Shown one piece after another: positions 1-4,784 of a DNA stretch of 5,506 nt. The DNA lies in the NCBI GenBank assembly GCA_003552325.1, contig PUKM01000091.1, forward strand, positions 1-5,506, given 5' to 3'. Numbering within the stretch: position 1 is the first letter of the stretch; each line of letters starts with the position of its first letter. The notes below the pieces were generated by a model. That model saw only the letters and a list, made by a program, of their open reading frames with translations. It ran no database searches and was not told the origin of the DNA. Made by a program: the position numbers and the translations under genes. The stretch comes from Natrialbaceae archaeon. Lineage in GTDB: Archaea; Halobacteriota; Halobacteria; Halobacteriales; Natrialbaceae.

Positions 1-414
1 ATCCCCGACACCTACGTCCCGTTCCGCAACGCGAATCTGCTCTCGATGGCCGTCTCCTACGCCGAAGCCACCGGCTCGAGTGCCGTGTTCATCGGCGCTC
101 ACGCCGAGGACTTCGCGGGGTATCCGGACTGTCGACCCGAATTCTTCGAGGCGTTCGAACGCGTCGTCGACGTCGGTACCCGTCCGGAGACCGACATCAG
201 CATCGAGGCTCCGTTCGTCGAGGCCTCGAAAACCGACATCGCCGACCGCGGCGTCGACCTCGGCGTACCCTTCGAGCACACCTGGTCGTGTTACCGCGAC
301 GACGAACCTGCCTGTGGCACCTGTGATTCCTGTGCTCGACGCCTCGAGGCGTTCCAGAATATCGGTGTTCGTGACCCGATTTCGTACGCGGAGCGTCCGC
401 GATACGTCGGCTAG
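1..414 (+). CDS. queC: 7-cyano-7-deazaguanine (preQ0) synthase QueC, 5'-truncated by the window edge
   Basis: This is the C-terminal 137 residues of QueC. The enzyme converts 7-carboxy-7-deazaguanine to preQ0 using ammonia and ATP in the cytoplasm; in archaea preQ0 is the base inserted at tRNA position 15 on the way to archaeosine. Seen in the sequence: a VPFRN...LLSMAVSYAE block at the very start of the fragment, then the family signature GAHAEDFAGYPDCRPEFF, then a C-terminal zinc-binding pattern Cys-x7-Cys-x2-Cys-x2-Cys in TWSCYRDDEPACGTCDSC. The frame is open from base 1, so the internal ATG at 46 is not the start. The family is usually about 220-235 residues, so roughly 90 residues, including the N-terminal PP-loop SGGxDS motif, should lie to the left. 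The gene ends in TAG at 412-414, which contains the only CTAG tetramer I see in the window. Identification is firm. Confidence 0.95.
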   Translation: MPDTYVPFRNANLLSMAVSYAEATGSSAVFIGAHAEDFAGYPDCRPEFFEAFERVVDVGTRPETDISIEAPFVEASKTDIADRGVDLGVPFEHTWSCYRDDEPACGTCDSCARRLEAFQNIGVRDPISYAERPRYVG

Positions 415-453
415 CCCCCGCAGGGACCCAGCAATTCTCGGTGCCATCTGTAC

Positions 454-463
454 GGTATTTACG
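454..463 (+). promoter_or_regulatory. TATA-like promoter element of aroA
   Basis: GGTATTTACG is the most AT-rich patch in the 71-bp gap between queC and aroA. Its centre lies about 27 nt upstream of the ATG at 486, the spacing expected when archaeal transcription starts at or just before the start codon. No Shine-Dalgarno sequence precedes that ATG, which fits a leaderless mRNA. The element also supports 486 over the upstream GTG at 441. A separate promoter implies that aroA need not be co-transcribed with queC. Confidence 0.5.
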
Positions 464-485
464 TTCGTGCCACCACAGGCCGAGC

Positions 486-1793
486 ATGTACGTCACGATC
501 ACACCCTCGAGCGTCACCGGGGTCGCTCGAGCGCCACCCTCGAAGAGTTACACCCACCGCGCCATCCTCGCTGCCGGATACGCGGACGGCGCGAGCGTTT
601 CAGACGCCCTCTGGTCGGCCGACACCAGAGCCACGGCCCGAGCCGTCGAGGCGTTCGGTGGAACCGTCGACCGCACCGACGACGGACGCCTCGAGATCGA
701 CGGCTTCGCCGGCCAGCCAGCCGTGCCAGCGGACGTCATCGATTGCGATAACTCCGGGACGACGATGCGACTGGTGACAGCAACCGCGGGCCTCGTCGAT
801 GGGACGACGGTGCTCACCGGCGACGAATCCTTGCGATCACGACCGCAAGGGCCACTGCTCGAGGCCCTCACAACCCTCGGGGCTACTGCCACCAGCACCC
901 GCGAAAACGGACAGGCTCCACTGGTCGTGACGGGACCAGTTCGTGGGACCGAGGTTTCGATTCCCGGCGACGTCTCCTCACAGTACATTTCGGCCTTGCT
1001 CATGGCCGGGGCGGTGACCGAGGACGGACTGGCACTCACGCTCGAGACCGAGCTGAAATCAGCACCCTACGTTGACGTGACGATCGAGGTGCTCGAGGAC
1101 TACGGCGTCACGGCCGAGAAAACCGACGACGGATTCACCGTCGACGGCGGCCAATCCTACGAGCCGGCAGGCGGCGAGTACCACGTCCCCGGCGACTTTT
1201 CGTCGATTTCGTATCTCGTCGCAGCCGGGGCCGTCGCCGCTGCGGAGGGTGAAACCGTGCAGGTGCACGGAGCCCACCCGAGCGCACAGGGTGACACCGC
1301 GATCCTCGGGATTCTCGAGCGGATGGGCGCTGACGTGGCCTGGGACCGTGACGCTGGGGAGATCGAACTCGGGAACAGTGCGTTAGAGGGAATCGAGGTC
1401 TCGGTCGAAGACACCCCAGACCTGCTGCCGACCATCGCCACCCTCGGTGCCATCGCCGACGGCGAGACGCACATCACGAACGCCGAACACGTCCGGTTCA
1501 AAGAGACCGACCGCGTGAGCGCGATGGCCGAGGAGTTGGGGAAGATGGGCGTCGAAACCACCGAAACACGGGAGTCGTTGACGATCCATGGCGACGAGTC
1601 GACCCTCGAGGGAGCTACCGTCGACGGTCGCGGCGATCACCGGATCGTGATGTCCCTGGCCATCGCGGGACTGGTGGCCGACGGCGAGACGACGATTCGA
1701 GGAGCCGAACACGTCGACGTCTCGTTCCCGGACTTTTTCGACACGCTCGAGGGCCTTGGCGTTGCGCTCGAGCGGGAGGCGGCCGACGGCTGA
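486..1793 (+). CDS. aroA: 3-phosphoshikimate 1-carboxyvinyltransferase (EPSP synthase)
   Basis: EPSP synthase, 435 aa, joins shikimate 3-phosphate and phosphoenolpyruvate to give 5-enolpyruvylshikimate 3-phosphate, the sixth step of the shikimate pathway (cytoplasmic). Visible family motifs in order: PPSKSYTHRA (17-26) with the substrate-binding Lys20/Ser21/Arg25; DNSGTTMRL (88-96), the PEP-contact loop; SLRSRPQGPL (115-124); the SSQ motif at 164-166; PGDFSS (235-240); DTPDLLP (309-315), whose Asp312 corresponds to the catalytic Asp313 of the E. coli enzyme; RFKETDR (337-343), with Lys339, Glu340 and Arg343 lining the PEP site; GRGDHR (381-386); SFPDFF (413-418). Length is normal for the family and nothing is missing. 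The frame stays open upstream to a GTG at 441, but the 15 extra residues are basic and lie upstream of the expected family N-terminus, and a TATA-like box sits at the right distance from 486. It probably forms its own transcription unit. A hairpin follows the stop at short distance. Confidence 0.97.
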   Translation: MYVTITPSSVTGVARAPPSKSYTHRAILAAGYADGASVSDALWSADTRATARAVEAFGGTVDRTDDGRLEIDGFAGQPAVPADVIDCDNSGTTMRLVTATAGLVDGTTVLTGDESLRSRPQGPLLEALTTLGATATSTRENGQAPLVVTGPVRGTEVSIPGDVSSQYISALLMAGAVTEDGLALTLETELKSAPYVDVTIEVLEDYGVTAEKTDDGFTVDGGQSYEPAGGEYHVPGDFSSISYLVAAGAVAAAEGETVQVHGAHPSAQGDTAILGILERMGADVAWDRDAGEIELGNSALEGIEVSVEDTPDLLPTIATLGAIADGETHITNAEHVRFKETDRVSAMAEELGKMGVETTETRESLTIHGDESTLEGATVDGRGDHRIVMSLAIAGLVADGETTIRGAEHVDVSFPDFFDTLEGLGVALEREAADG

Positions 1794-1810
1794 TCTGACG
1801 GAGGCGGTTC

Positions 1811-1836
1811 TCAGTTCCCCTGCCCGAGGGAACTGA
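1811..1836 (+). terminator. Hairpin downstream of aroA, possible transcript end or 3' stability element
   Basis: TCAGTTCCC (1811-1819) and GGGAACTGA (1828-1836) form a perfect 9-bp stem with an 8-nt loop, starting 18 nt after the aroA stop. No T-run follows it, and archaeal termination usually depends on T-rich stretches, so it may instead protect or define the mRNA 3' end. The stem is certain from the sequence; the role is inferred from position. Confidence 0.4.
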
Positions 1837-1876
1837 CGGGTGACCCCACGCCATTGGTTCGCTACTCGAGAGACGA

Positions 1877-1900
1877 GACTGATTGACTGACTGACAGATA
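1877..1900. repeat. Imperfect tetranucleotide tandem tract (GACT-like, six units)
   Basis: Six consecutive four-base units read GACT, GATT, GACT, GACT, GACA, GATA: three exact GACT copies and three that differ at one or two positions. It lies in the non-coding gap after aroA and runs directly into the A-rich GATAAAAC element. It may be a simple slippage-derived repeat; no function can be assigned. Confidence 0.6.
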
Positions 1901-1976
1901 AAACGCGGAGCGGTGCCTCGAACGTGCGGGAGTCGCTCGAGTGAAGGCGTCAGTGAGAGAGGGACGAACGGGCTGG

Positions 1977-2056
1977 GTCAGCGGGGACCAGGCCGCAGGT
2001 GCAGGGTGTTGGTTGACGGGAGCCAACCCGTGGTGGAGGATGCGTCAGCGGGGACC
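1977..2056. repeat. 13-bp direct repeat pair GTCAGCGGGGACC
   Basis: GTCAGCGGGGACC occurs exactly at 1977-1989 and again at 2044-2056, 67 bp apart start to start, both in the gene-free gap. Flanking bases differ on both sides (GG before the first, GC before the second; AGG after the first, GAA after the second). Between them lies a small inverted repeat, GTTGG (2008-2012) with CCAAC (2023-2027). The identity is seen directly. Whether the repeat marks protein-binding sites, part of an RNA, or an old duplication cannot be told. Confidence 0.55.
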
Positions 2057-2213
2057 GAATCGGAACTTACGTCGGGATTGATCGCTCGTGGCCACCGGTG
2101 AGCGGTCGCTGAAGGGGACAACGGCTGGCGGTGGTCGATCCCGGACAGCGTGGATTGCGTGCTCGCCTCCCCTCGAGCATCGCTCCTGGTGGATGTGGAT
2201 AGCAGGCTCCATC

Positions 2214-2771
2214 TCAGGCCCCGTGCACCATTGCGTAGAGGTCGACGCCCAATCTCGCCATCTCGAGGTCGGCTTCGAGCCGTTCGAGGTGGCGTGCAAG
2301 CGCGTCCCCATCGAGTGTGGAGACGGGGCGTTCGAGCAGGCCAGCGAGCGCCGGGTCGACGCCTGCGAGGGATGACCCCGGCCGATAGGGGGCGTTCTCG
2401 CGACCGCGTTCATGAGCAGCGACGAGTTCTCTGAGGGTGATCACCGCCCGGCGAAGTCGGCGGATTTCGTCCGGCGACGCCGGTGGCTGGAGCGTCGACT
2501 CGAGGCGCGCCTGCGTGGCGGCGACCGCGTCGGGATCGGCGTCCCCATCCACGGCCGCACAGGCAGCCTCGAGATCGAACGAAACGGTCCCACCGCGGGC
2601 TGCAGCCAACCGGAGTGCAGCGAGCGTCCGCGTCGTCCGGTCCGTCTCATCCTCGAGTGCCGAGTCAGCGTGTCGGTCGACCGCTCGGGCGATGTCGACG
2701 ATCTCGAAACAGCCGAGTTCGCGGGCTGTCCGGTCGATACGTGACTGGGTCGCCGGTCGTGAGTGTGCCAT
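2214..2771 (-). CDS. Unrecognised helical, lysine-free haloarchaeal protein (185 aa)
   Basis: I do not recognise the family. The product has 185 residues, no signal peptide, no membrane segment, and no Cys/His metal cluster or nucleotide-binding loop. It looks almost wholly alpha-helical: an N-terminal helical part (about 5-60) rich in Ala, Arg and Asp, a second helical block (about 65-95), and two heptad-like stretches with coiled-coil character (about 101-125, DEIRRLRRAVITLRELVAAH; about 155-178, DALARHLERLEADLEMARLG). A loop of Pro/Gly (127-140) separates them. It contains no lysine and no tryptophan. I chose the ATG at 2771-2769 because a TATA box lies about 25 nt upstream; the frame extends further up through Asn-, Thr- and Val-rich codons from the AT-rich promoter, which are unlikely to be translated. 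High GC at third codon positions supports real coding. It converges with aroA and diverges from aroB'. A cytoplasmic helical-bundle protein is the most I can say. Confidence 0.75.
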   Translation of the reverse strand: MAHSRPATQSRIDRTARELGCFEIVDIARAVDRHADSALEDETDRTTRTLAALRLAAARGGTVSFDLEAACAAVDGDADPDAVAATQARLESTLQPPASPDEIRRLRRAVITLRELVAAHERGRENAPYRPGSSLAGVDPALAGLLERPVSTLDGDALARHLERLEADLEMARLGVDLYAMVHGA

Positions 2772-2790
2772 ACATACCGCTTTTCGGGGC

Positions 2791-2801
2791 ACTATATTAG
2801 G
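2791..2801 (-). promoter_or_regulatory. TATA box of the 185-aa protein gene
   Basis: On the minus strand the sequence is CCTAATATAGT, a good archaeal TATA box. It is centred about 25 nt upstream of the ATG at 2771, so transcription should start at or within a few bases of the start codon and give a leaderless mRNA. It lies at the edge of the AT-rich island, with the inverted repeats further upstream in the position where activators or competing regulators would bind. Confidence 0.65.
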
Positions 2802-2812
2802 CACATTTGAGA

Positions 2813-2836
2813 TAGTATTAGTACAATCATTACTAA
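2813..2836. promoter_or_regulatory. TAGTA repeats and TTAGTA/TACTAA inverted repeat next to the 17-bp palindrome
   Basis: TAGTA occurs twice in direct orientation 6 bp apart (2813-2817 and 2819-2823) and once inverted (TACTA, 2831-2835). The longest pairing is TTAGTA (2818-2823) with TACTAA (2831-2836), separated by 7 nt. The right arm overlaps the left end of the 17-bp palindrome by three bases. In AT-rich DNA short inverted repeats arise easily, so this is weaker evidence of a binding site than its neighbour, although the clustering just upstream of a good TATA box is suggestive. Confidence 0.35.
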
Positions 2837-2850
2837 CGATATTATCGTTA
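2834..2850. promoter_or_regulatory. 17-bp perfect inverted repeat TAACGATATTATCGTTA, candidate operator
   Basis: Half-sites TAACGATA (2834-2841) and TATCGTTA (2843-2850) are exact reverse complements around a single T. The element sits in a 70-bp island (2791-2860) that is about 29% GC, in a region otherwise well above 60%. It is 63 bp upstream of the 185-aa protein gene on one side and 104 bp upstream of aroB' on the other. The two-fold symmetry and size are typical of a binding site for a dimeric winged-helix or helix-turn-helix regulator. The regulator is unknown, and binding is an inference. Confidence 0.55.
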
Positions 2851-2921
2851 CAAACTGTTCCTGGTGTCCGTACCCTGGCACAGACCCCGCCGCGCAACGG
2901 CGAACCCTGTCGAATCCGCCA

Positions 2922-2930
2922 CGTTCAAGC
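2922..2930 (+). promoter_or_regulatory. Possible weak TATA-like element of aroB'
   Basis: CGTTCAAGC lies 24-32 nt upstream of the ATG at 2954, the spacing of a leaderless haloarchaeal promoter, and TTCAAG resembles degenerate haloarchaeal TATA boxes. It is GC-diluted and far from consensus. The alternative is that transcription begins further up in the AT-rich island, which would give a 5' leader of several tens of nucleotides. The sequence alone does not decide between the two. Confidence 0.3.
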
Positions 2931-2953
2931 CACTCCCCTTCGAGGCTCGAGCT

Positions 2954-4132
2954 ATGACACGATCCGTCTGGGTCAAAGCCGACGACACCGTTGGCGACTG
3001 GGACACCCGCCGCGAACGCATCACGAACGCGCTCGAGGCGGACGCCGACTGGGTACTGGTCGACGAAGAGGACGTCGCTCGCGTTCGCGAGCTGGGCGAT
3101 ATCTCCGTCGCCGCCTTCCGCACCGATGGTGACGTCAGCCTGATCGACGACGCCGAACCCGAAGAACAGGAGGCACAGGCAGACGCCTACATCATCGGCA
3201 AAGACGGCGAGGGGGATGGCACGATCGACCTCCCGAACGACTTTTCGGGCTCTGCGGACCTCTCGACGCTTCGTCGAAACAGCGAGGTCGACCACGGGGC
3301 GTACGTTCGGATCCTCGGCAAAGGCTACGAGGAGTTCGCCGAAACCGCCGCCGGTGAGGCCGAATACACCATCATCATCGGCGACGACTGGACGATCATC
3401 CCCCTCGAGAATCTGATCGCTCGCATCGGCGAGGAAACCACCCTCCTCGCTGGCGTCACCACCGCCGAGGAGGCCAGGACGGCGTTCGAAACCCTCGAGA
3501 TTGGGACCGACGGCGTGTTACTCGACTCGAGCGATCCCGACGAAATCCGGCGGACGGTCGACGTTCGCGACGATGCCGAACGGGAGTCCCTGGACCTCGA
3601 GTGGGGAACCGTCGTCGAAATCGAGCCCGTCGGCTCGGCCGACCGCGTGTGTGTCGACACTGGGAACCTGTTCGAACACGACGAGGGGATGCTGATCGGG
3701 TCGATGTCCCGCGGCCTCGTGTTCGTCCACGCCGAAACGGCGGACTCCCCGTACGTCGCCTCCCGTCCCTTCCGGGTCAACGCCGGCGCGGTCCACGCCT
3801 ACGCCCGGACCCCCGACGGCGGCACGAAGTACCTCTCGGAACTCAAAAGTGGCGACGAGGTCCAGGTCGTCGATACCGATGGACACACCCGCGAAGCCAT
3901 CGTCGGCCGGGTCAAAATCGAGAAACGCCCCATGTTCCGGGTCGCCCTCGAGACCGACGACGGGGACCGCATCGAAACCCTGCTCCAGAACGCCGAGACG
4001 ATCAAGGTTGCCACGAAAGATGGCCGCCGTGCCGTCACCGATCTCTCGCCCGGCGATCAGGTGAAGCTGTACTACGAGGACACGGCCCGGCACTTCGGCG
4101 AACCCGTCGAGGAAAGTATCATCGAGAAATAA
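2954..4132 (+). CDS. aroB': 3-dehydroquinate synthase, archaeal NAD-dependent type (DHQ synthase II)
   Basis: This 392-aa protein matches the archaeal DHQ synthase family, whose founding member is MJ1249. It oxidatively deaminates and cyclises 2-amino-3,7-dideoxy-D-threo-hept-6-ulosonate to 3-dehydroquinate with NAD+, replacing the DAHP/AroB route of bacteria; it is cytoplasmic. Seen: the N-terminal VWVKADDTVGDWDTRRERIT (5-24); LVDEEDVARVRELG (35-48); YTIIIGDDWTIIPLENLIA (138-156); DGVLLDSSDPDEIRRTVDV (186-204); a highly conserved stretch VCVDTGNLFEHDEGMLIGS (232-250) followed by RPFRVNAGAVHAYA (271-284) and KYLSELKSGDEVQVVD (292-307). The acidic segment at about 66-95 is the least conserved and looks like a haloarchaeal insertion; the family is usually about 360-390 residues. 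The frame is open to a GTG at 2864, but those 30 residues are Arg/Pro-rich and precede the family N-terminus, so 2954 is preferred. The partner ADH synthase and dehydroquinase genes are not in this window. Confidence 0.95.
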   Translation: MTRSVWVKADDTVGDWDTRRERITNALEADADWVLVDEEDVARVRELGDISVAAFRTDGDVSLIDDAEPEEQEAQADAYIIGKDGEGDGTIDLPNDFSGSADLSTLRRNSEVDHGAYVRILGKGYEEFAETAAGEAEYTIIIGDDWTIIPLENLIARIGEETTLLAGVTTAEEARTAFETLEIGTDGVLLDSSDPDEIRRTVDVRDDAERESLDLEWGTVVEIEPVGSADRVCVDTGNLFEHDEGMLIGSMSRGLVFVHAETADSPYVASRPFRVNAGAVHAYARTPDGGTKYLSELKSGDEVQVVDTDGHTREAIVGRVKIEKRPMFRVALETDDGDRIETLLQNAETIKVATKDGRRAVTDLSPGDQVKLYYEDTARHFGEPVEESIIEK

Positions 4133-4144
4133 GCGAAGGCATAC

Positions 4145-4163
4145 CCGTTTGGCGGCCAAACGG
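4145..4163. promoter_or_regulatory. 19-bp perfect palindrome CCGTTTGGCGGCCAAACGG before the DUF1684 gene
   Basis: CCGTTTGGC (4145-4153) and GCCAAACGG (4155-4163) are exact reverse complements around a single G. The element starts 12 nt after the aroB' stop and ends 6 nt before the ATG at 4170, filling half of the 37-nt intergenic space. As RNA it would fold into a stem of about 8 bp with a tight loop, immediately 5' of the start codon. As DNA it could be an operator for a dimeric repressor. It could also mark the aroB' transcript end, though no T-run follows. Structure is certain; role is not. Confidence 0.5.
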
Positions 4164-4169
4164 CTGGCC

Positions 4170-4763
4170 ATGACCGACGCCGACGCTGACGGGGAGCCCG
4201 AGGGTGAGACGTACCGATCGCGTCTCGAGGCCAAACGCCACGAGAAAGACGTCTTCTTTACAGAACATCCACAGTCACCAATTCCGCCGGACGAGCGCGA
4301 CGACTTCGGGGGGCTCACGTACTTCCCGCCGGATCCAGCCTACCGAGTGACGGCGACGGTCGACCTGGCAGCCGATCCCGAGGCCGAGCCAGTGCTCATG
4401 GAGACGACTGCTGGCCGGGAAATGCGCTATTTGCGCGTGGCAACGCTCTCATTTGCCCTCGAGCGGGCGGACCCCGACCTCGCCGACGGAACGTACGAAC
4501 TCGCTGCCTACAGCCAAACGCCGGAAACGACGACCCTGTTCGTCCCGTTTCGCGATAAGACGACCGGCCAACAAACCTACCGCGGGGGCCGGTACATGGA
4601 ACTCGAGGTTCCCCACGAACTCGCGACTGGTGACGAGTTGACCCTGGATTTCAACCTCGCGTACTCGCCGTTCTGTGCCTACAGCGAGACGTTCGATTGC
4701 CCACTCCCACCCGAGGAAAACTGGCTCGAGGTGGCGATTGCGGCGGGTGAAAAAGCGCCATAG
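4170..4763 (+). CDS. DUF1684 family protein (function unknown)
   Basis: The 197-aa product carries the pattern of the DUF1684 family, whose function is not established. In order: an acidic, variable N-terminus (1-14); RSRLEAKRHEKDVFFTEHPQ (16-35) and the following SPIPPDERDDFGGLTYFPPD (36-55); then a beta-rich middle (about 58-115); LFVPFRDKTTGQQTYRGGRY (123-142); and LDFNLAYSPFCAYSETFDCP (159-178) followed by LPPEENWLEVAIAAGEK (179-195), which is the family hallmark. Two cysteines (Cys169, Cys177) lie inside this last block. No signal peptide or membrane helix is seen, so it is probably cytoplasmic. The ATG at 4170 was preferred over a TTG at 4149, which lies inside the 19-bp palindrome and adds only seven residues. 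It lies 37 nt downstream of aroB' on the same strand and may be co-transcribed with it, though the palindrome between them could separate expression. There is no Shine-Dalgarno sequence before the start. Confidence 0.88.
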   Translation: MTDADADGEPEGETYRSRLEAKRHEKDVFFTEHPQSPIPPDERDDFGGLTYFPPDPAYRVTATVDLAADPEAEPVLMETTAGREMRYLRVATLSFALERADPDLADGTYELAAYSQTPETTTLFVPFRDKTTGQQTYRGGRYMELEVPHELATGDELTLDFNLAYSPFCAYSETFDCPLPPEENWLEVAIAAGEKAP

Positions 4764-4782
4764 CGGATTGGGTGATTCCGCT
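4762..4782. terminator. Hairpin between convergent genes, possible bidirectional transcript end
   Basis: AGCGGA (4762-4767) pairs with TCCGCT (4777-4782) over a 9-nt loop. It begins inside the DUF1684 stop codon and ends two bases before the methyltransferase stop, so it nearly fills the 21-nt convergent gap and could serve transcripts from both strands. The stem is only 6 bp and lacks a T-run, so a terminator role is tentative. Confidence 0.35.
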
Positions 4783-4784
4783 CA

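Larger units (their letters stand above)
1794..2213. other. Gene-free gap of about 420 bp between convergent aroA and the 185-aa protein gene
   Basis: No credible coding sequence is seen on either strand. The short open frames here (a GTG frame at 1913-2101 on plus; an ATG frame of 55 codons at 2212-2045 on minus) encode Arg-, Pro-, Gly- or His-rich peptides quite unlike the acidic proteins around them. The gap contains the aroA-proximal hairpin, a GAYT tandem tract, a plus-strand TATA-like GATAAAAC at 1897-1904, two copies of a 13-bp direct repeat, and overlapping palindromes GTGGCCAC (2088-2095) and CACCGGTG (2093-2100). I see no complete tRNA, 5S, SRP or RNase P RNA. It is long for a convergent spacer in a haloarchaeon, so an unannotated RNA or a decayed gene is possible but unproven. 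Confidence 0.6.

Noticed and set aside
441..485. GTG-started 15-residue extension of aroA
   Set aside because: The added residues are basic, overlap the TATA-like element at 454-463, and precede the expected EPSP synthase N-terminus. The ATG at 486 fits a leaderless start.
80..751. Long plus-strand frame across the queC-aroA junction
   Set aside because: It is an Arg/Pro/Ser-rich shadow of two well-identified genes, a common effect of high GC.
1877..1895. Possible C/D box RNA from repeated CTGA words
   Set aside because: There is no RTGATGA box C, and spacing between putative boxes is far too short for a guide.
2088..2100. Overlapping palindromes GTGGCCAC and CACCGGTG
   Set aside because: Eight-base GC-rich palindromes are expected often in this composition; there is no promoter context.
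1913..2101. 62-codon plus-strand frame behind the GATAAAAC element
   Set aside because: The Arg/Gly/Ser-rich composition and lack of motifs suggest chance. It also spans both copies of the 13-bp repeat.
2120..2150. GGTCGATCCCGG resembling a tRNA T-arm
   Set aside because: The TTC of the T-loop is not intact and no acceptor, D or anticodon arms can be found at proper distances.
2045..2212. 55-codon minus-strand frame starting with ATG one base after the stop of the 185-aa gene
   Set aside because: The spacing is operon-like, but the peptide is Arg/His/Pro-rich with few acidic residues, has no recognisable motif, and does not look like a haloarchaeal protein.
2864..2953. GTG-started 30-residue extension of aroB'
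   Set aside because: The peptide is rich in Arg and Pro, unlike the acidic body of the protein, and lies upstream of the family N-terminus.
3518..4318. 266-codon minus-strand frame antisense to aroB' and the DUF1684 start
   Set aside because: It mirrors the codon pattern of the genes on the plus strand and shows no known domain.
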